Positions 5,913 to 7,705 of a stretch of DNA of 7,705 nucleotides are shown one piece after another. The translations under genes were made by a program, and so were the position numbers. The notes beneath the pieces are model-generated. The model searched no databases, was not told the DNA's origin, and saw only the letters and a program-made list of their open reading frames with translations. How positions within the stretch are numbered: position 1 is the stretch's first letter; every line of letters starts with the position of its first letter. Source of the stretch: Candidatus Methanophagales archaeon (GTDB taxonomy: Archaea > Halobacteriota > Syntropharchaeia > Alkanophagales > Methanospirareceae); contig PIXU01000049.1 in the NCBI GenBank assembly GCA_003601795.1, forward strand, positions 1-7,705, written 5' to 3'.

Positions 5913-6462
5913 CCATTCACAAAAGATCATCATATCAGTCTCCAATCTATCAAAAGTGAAGCTATAACGATGTTGAAGGTCGTGATACTCGCAATGTGCT
6001 TTAAAGGCGATATAACCTTCGTAATAAGTGAATTAAAGGTTAAAGCATCTTTAAAGAAGTTTACAGGCTTCTAAGCAGTTTTACAGTCGATCAGTTTGTG
6101 GATATAGTGTTGATAACCGTAAACGCCGTTTGTGGAAAGCGAAAGAGCGTAAAAACGATAATAATTGGAGATACCACCAATTTGACGGTGGATATTAACA
6201 GGTTCAGAAAGAAGTATAAGAGAGAGGATTTAAAAGATAAGGACTATAGGGCTATAAATGGGCTTATTCCAGGTCCAAAGGCTATTATATCGGTATGAAA
6301 CTTGTTTTAGCCATAGAATACCACTCTTTAAAGCCGTTGGCTTTTAGATTTACTCTGTCTTCTGTGACAAAGATCACTTCTCTTTGTGTCGTTTTAATTG
6401 GCATTGCCATTTCTTTGGGTTTCAGGGATAAAGGAAGCCTACAAAGGCTTGCTGGATGGTGA
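5913..6462 (+). pseudogene. Transposase pseudogene, three frames with internal deletion
   Basis: Three plus-strand frames give consecutive pieces of one archaeal DDE_Tnp_1-type transposase. Piece 1, ending about 6055, contains PFTKDHHISLQSIKSEA, MLKVVILAMCFKGDITFV and ISELKVKASL. Piece 2 (about 6053-6247) reads KEVYRLLSSFTVDQFVDIVL, NAVCGKRKSVKTIIIGDTT and DINRFRKKYKREDLKDKDY, and includes the probable first catalytic Asp (GDTT). After a break at 6245-6255, piece 3 reads YKWAYSRSKGYYIGMKLVLA and IEYHSLKPLAF. It then jumps near 6345 to what looks like the C-terminal end, VVLIGIAISLGF then RDKGSLQRLAGW, and stops with TGA at 6460-6462. The middle of the protein, including the later catalytic Asp and Glu, is missing. 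A small deletion near 6050-6058 explains the first frame change and an 8-base insertion (AGGGCTAT) could explain the second. It cannot make an active transposase. Confidence 0.8.
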
Positions 6463-6464
6463 CA

Positions 6465-6480
6465 TTTTGAAAGGGGTTAA
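6465..6480 (-). repeat. Right terminal inverted repeat of the IS remnant
   Basis: This is the inverted partner of the repeat at 5896-5911. On the minus strand it begins TTAACCCC. It starts two bases beyond the transposase stop codon. Confidence 0.5.
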
Positions 6481-6693
6481 AGAATCTGGGAGAGATTTCT
6501 GAGAGCTACAAGTGGATAACGAGGGCACCAAAAATGTTATCTTAAGCGAAATAAGTGCTGGAAAACGTGGACACGGAACATTTTTATTCTCCTCTTTTAT
6601 TTCTAATTCTCCTTCTTTTAAAGGTTTACAAAATATACAATAAAGTGCGAAATATAGGTAAAAGAATTGGAAATACCACGCCAAGAGGTTTAA
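6481..6693. other. Unassigned spacer between IS remnant and membrane-protein gene
   Basis: About 210 bases with no convincing gene on either strand. The plus strand is pyrimidine-rich around 6578-6618. The minus strand just downstream of the membrane-protein gene carries several short T-runs (for example TTCTTTTACC and TATATTTTG), which may serve as a loose terminator for that gene. Frames here are short and lack motifs. Confidence 0.4.
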
Positions 6694-7329
6694 TTATCCC
6701 CTCTTATTCTTTACCTCATTAATTGCTTTGTTAAACTTTTCTACATAACGTTTTTCTTCATCATAGGTGTATGCTTCTAATACCCTTCTCAACACCATGC
6801 TTAAAGATAGAAAGAAAACAAAAATAATAGAAATAACAGAAATAACAGAAATAATAAAATCGTAAATAAAATAAGAAAAACACACAATGCAGATGAGAAT
6901 TAAAATCATAGCGATTAGAAATATAGCTTTGGAATCTGTCGCTGCGTCCTTCCATGTGGGTATTATTCTTTCCAGCATTTTCCATTTTTTATCCTCTTCT
7001 TGTTTTTTATCTTCTTTTGAAGATCTTCTAACTTCATAGAGTGTAGATTCCCATCCTATGTACTCCAATTCATTTTCATATTTGATCATTATATAAGCAC
7101 CTTTTCTCAATACTTCTTCCATTTGTGTTCGGATCAAATACGCACAGGAAAGTATTATCGGTAAAGGGGTTAAAAATATCCAAGGTACTTCTGAGTGGAG
7201 TCCATATCCTAGAAGTGCACTTGTCGCTGCTACCATAATAGCGAGAATTTCGTTAATCTGTTTTAAGTGCATGTCAATGCTGGAACGTAGCGATTTATAC
7301 TCTTCAAACTTAATATCTATCTGAGACAT
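6694..7329 (-). CDS. Four-helix membrane protein of unknown function
   Basis: This 211-residue protein starts with a charged helix (residues 1-26), followed by two close membrane segments at about 27-44 (ILAIMVAATSALLGYGL) and 50-66 (WIFLTPLPIILSCAYLI). A hydrophilic stretch of about 67 residues follows, with KYENELEYIGWES and a very charged run near 102-118. Two more segments lie at about 134-156 and 158-180, before a charged C-terminal tail. Starting helix, two helices, linker and GWES-like motif resemble a widespread family of uncharacterised prokaryotic membrane proteins known only from genome annotation. I do not recognise a function. The ATG at 7329 is the only plausible start nearby. 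A GGGGAGGG stretch (7343-7350) lies 13 bases upstream, rather far for an SD. No TATA box is seen in the 58-base gap after fprA, so co-transcription with fprA is possible. Confidence 0.85.
   Translation of the reverse strand: MSQIDIKFEEYKSLRSSIDMHLKQINEILAIMVAATSALLGYGLHSEVPWIFLTPLPIILSCAYLIRTQMEEVLRKGAYIMIKYENELEYIGWESTLYEVRRSSKEDKKQEEDKKWKMLERIIPTWKDAATDSKAIFLIAMILILICIVCFSYFIYDFIISVISVISIIFVFFLSLSMVLRRVLEAYTYDEEKRYVEKFNKAINEVKNKRG
6820..6855 (-). repeat. 9-base tandem repeat coding a transmembrane helix
   Basis: Units of AGAAATAAC (plus strand) stand at 6829-6837 and 6838-6846, with one-base variants at 6847-6855 and a two-base variant at 6820-6828. On the coding strand the repeat specifies the tripeptide series IIS-VIS-VIS-IIF (residues 159-170) in the fourth membrane segment. 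Slippage here would change helix length by three residues without shifting frame. Confidence 0.75.
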
Positions 7330-7387
7330 GAGACATTTACAACCCTCCCCCTTTCATCTTACGGAAGAAAAGGTAAAGGGAGTAGGG

Positions 7388-7705
7388 TTAACCCAGCTCC
7401 TTATGCTTGTTCATAATTTCATCAGCTAATCTGTCCAGAGCACCAAAATCCGCTTCTTTCGGGACTCCTTTAATCACAACCGGCTCCAGTATTTCCAACT
7501 TCAAATTGGGTAACATTCCCGTAAGTTGTTCTACCATCCTGCTACCCCAACCATAAGACCCGATGATAGATGCGAATCTCAGTTTTGGTCTCAGGGCATT
7601 TGCAAGACAGGCGGCATAAACGACTTTCGGGTGTGGTCCGACCAGAACTGTTGGAGACCCGAGCACAACCGTAGCAGCATCTACCAATGCCATCGCCAGT
7701 TTCCC
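7388..7705 (-). CDS. fprA: A-type flavoprotein FprA (F420H2 oxidase), C-terminal part
   Basis: This is the 3' end of a gene whose start lies beyond the right edge. The frame is open from 7705 (GKLA before the ATG at 7693) to the TAA at 7388-7390, leaving about 105 residues. They form the second half of a flavodoxin domain. Counting from that internal Met, there is a strand and FMN loop TVVLGSPTVLVGPHP (8-22), a second strand and loop FASIIGSYGWG (40-50) with the aromatic FMN-binding SYGWG, and the final strand-helix LEILEPVVIKG plus DRLADEIMNKHKEL. This flavodoxin end is typical of A-type flavoproteins, which carry an N-terminal diiron beta-lactamase-fold domain (not visible here). In methanogens and relatives FprA reduces O2 to water with F420H2, an oxygen-defence role in the cytoplasm. 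Another flavodiiron protein with a different electron donor is possible. Confidence 0.85.
   Translation of the reverse strand, partial: GKLAMALVDAATVVLGSPTVLVGPHPKVVYAACLANALRPKLRFASIIGSYGWGSRMVEQLTGMLPNLKLEILEPVVIKGVPKEADFGALDRLADEIMNKHKELG

Larger units (their letters stand above)
5896..6480 (+). mobile_element. Remnant of an insertion sequence with a DDE (IS4-like) transposase
   Basis: The element is bounded by an imperfect inverted repeat of 16 bases (5896-5911 against 6465-6480, 12 of 16 matching, outermost eight TTAACCCC identical). The transposase pseudogene fills nearly all of it and its stop lies only a few bases inside the right end, as in compact IS elements. Total length is about 585 bases, roughly half of what a full transposase gene would need, so it has lost internal sequence and is immobile. 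No target-site duplication is visible at the ends. The boundaries are inferred from the repeats. Confidence 0.65.

Noticed and set aside
6293..6424. Minus-strand frame reading REVIFVTEDRV and KEWYSMAKT, suggestive of a PIN-toxin end
   Set aside because: It is the antisense of the SKGYYIGMKL-KPLAF transposase segment, which is the stronger match.
6425..6502. Plus-strand frame reading IKEAYKGLLDGDILKGVKES, at first sight like an antitoxin tail
   Set aside because: It overlaps the transposase C-terminal segment in another frame, has no start and no partner toxin, and is best seen as a shadow frame.
6515..6541. GATAAC/GTTATC inverted repeat with a 15-base loop
   Set aside because: Only six base pairs, no T-run follows and no adjacent gene needs a terminator there on the plus strand.
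6439..6684. Minus-strand frame of 81 codons
   Set aside because: It is partly antisense to the transposase C-terminus, with low-complexity composition, no SD and no motif.

Overview
The window looks archaeal. Two start regions carry TATA boxes at archaeal spacing, Shine-Dalgarno (SD) sites match the archaeal anti-SD (GGTGAT, AGGAGGTGA), and T-runs stand where hairpin terminators would be in bacteria. The gene content (A-type flavoprotein FprA, K+-independent membrane pyrophosphatase, MoxR/DUF58 pair, archaeal-type DDE transposase remnant) fits an anaerobic euryarchaeon of the methanogen/ANME-1 kind. That placement is an inference from gene types, not a measured phylogeny.

Layout. (1) 1-2743, plus strand: a run of three genes, namely the 3' part of an AAA-type ATPase with a C-terminal winged-helix-like region, a MoxR-family AAA+ ATPase, and a DUF58 (vWA-like) protein. 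A T9 run follows. (2) 2820-3289, plus strand: a separately promoted stand-alone protein of two CBS domains. (3) 3290-3378: a short convergent spacer holding two small tandem duplications. (4) 3379-5484, minus strand: hppA, a complete membrane-embedded H+-pumping pyrophosphatase with the K+-independent signature. (5) 5490-6693: about 1.2 kb with no intact long gene. It contains a possible 49-residue ORF just upstream of hppA, the decayed C-terminus of a phytoene-desaturase-like FAD oxidoreductase (minus strand), and a collapsed insertion sequence (plus strand) whose transposase is spread over three frames and has lost its middle. (6) 6694-7705, minus strand: a four-helix membrane protein of unknown function downstream of the C-terminal part of fprA.

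Functionally, MoxR and DUF58 proteins are usually paired as a chaperone-like ATPase and its vWA-type partner. HppA conserves the energy of pyrophosphate as an ion gradient, and FprA removes O2 using reduced F420 in strict anaerobes. The middle region records decay: an IS next to a frameshifted oxidoreductase, with hppA left downstream of the ruin and apparently carrying its own TATA box. No RNA genes, CRISPR arrays or defence islands were recognised. The least explained items are the 49-residue ORF, the four-helix membrane protein and the first ATPase.
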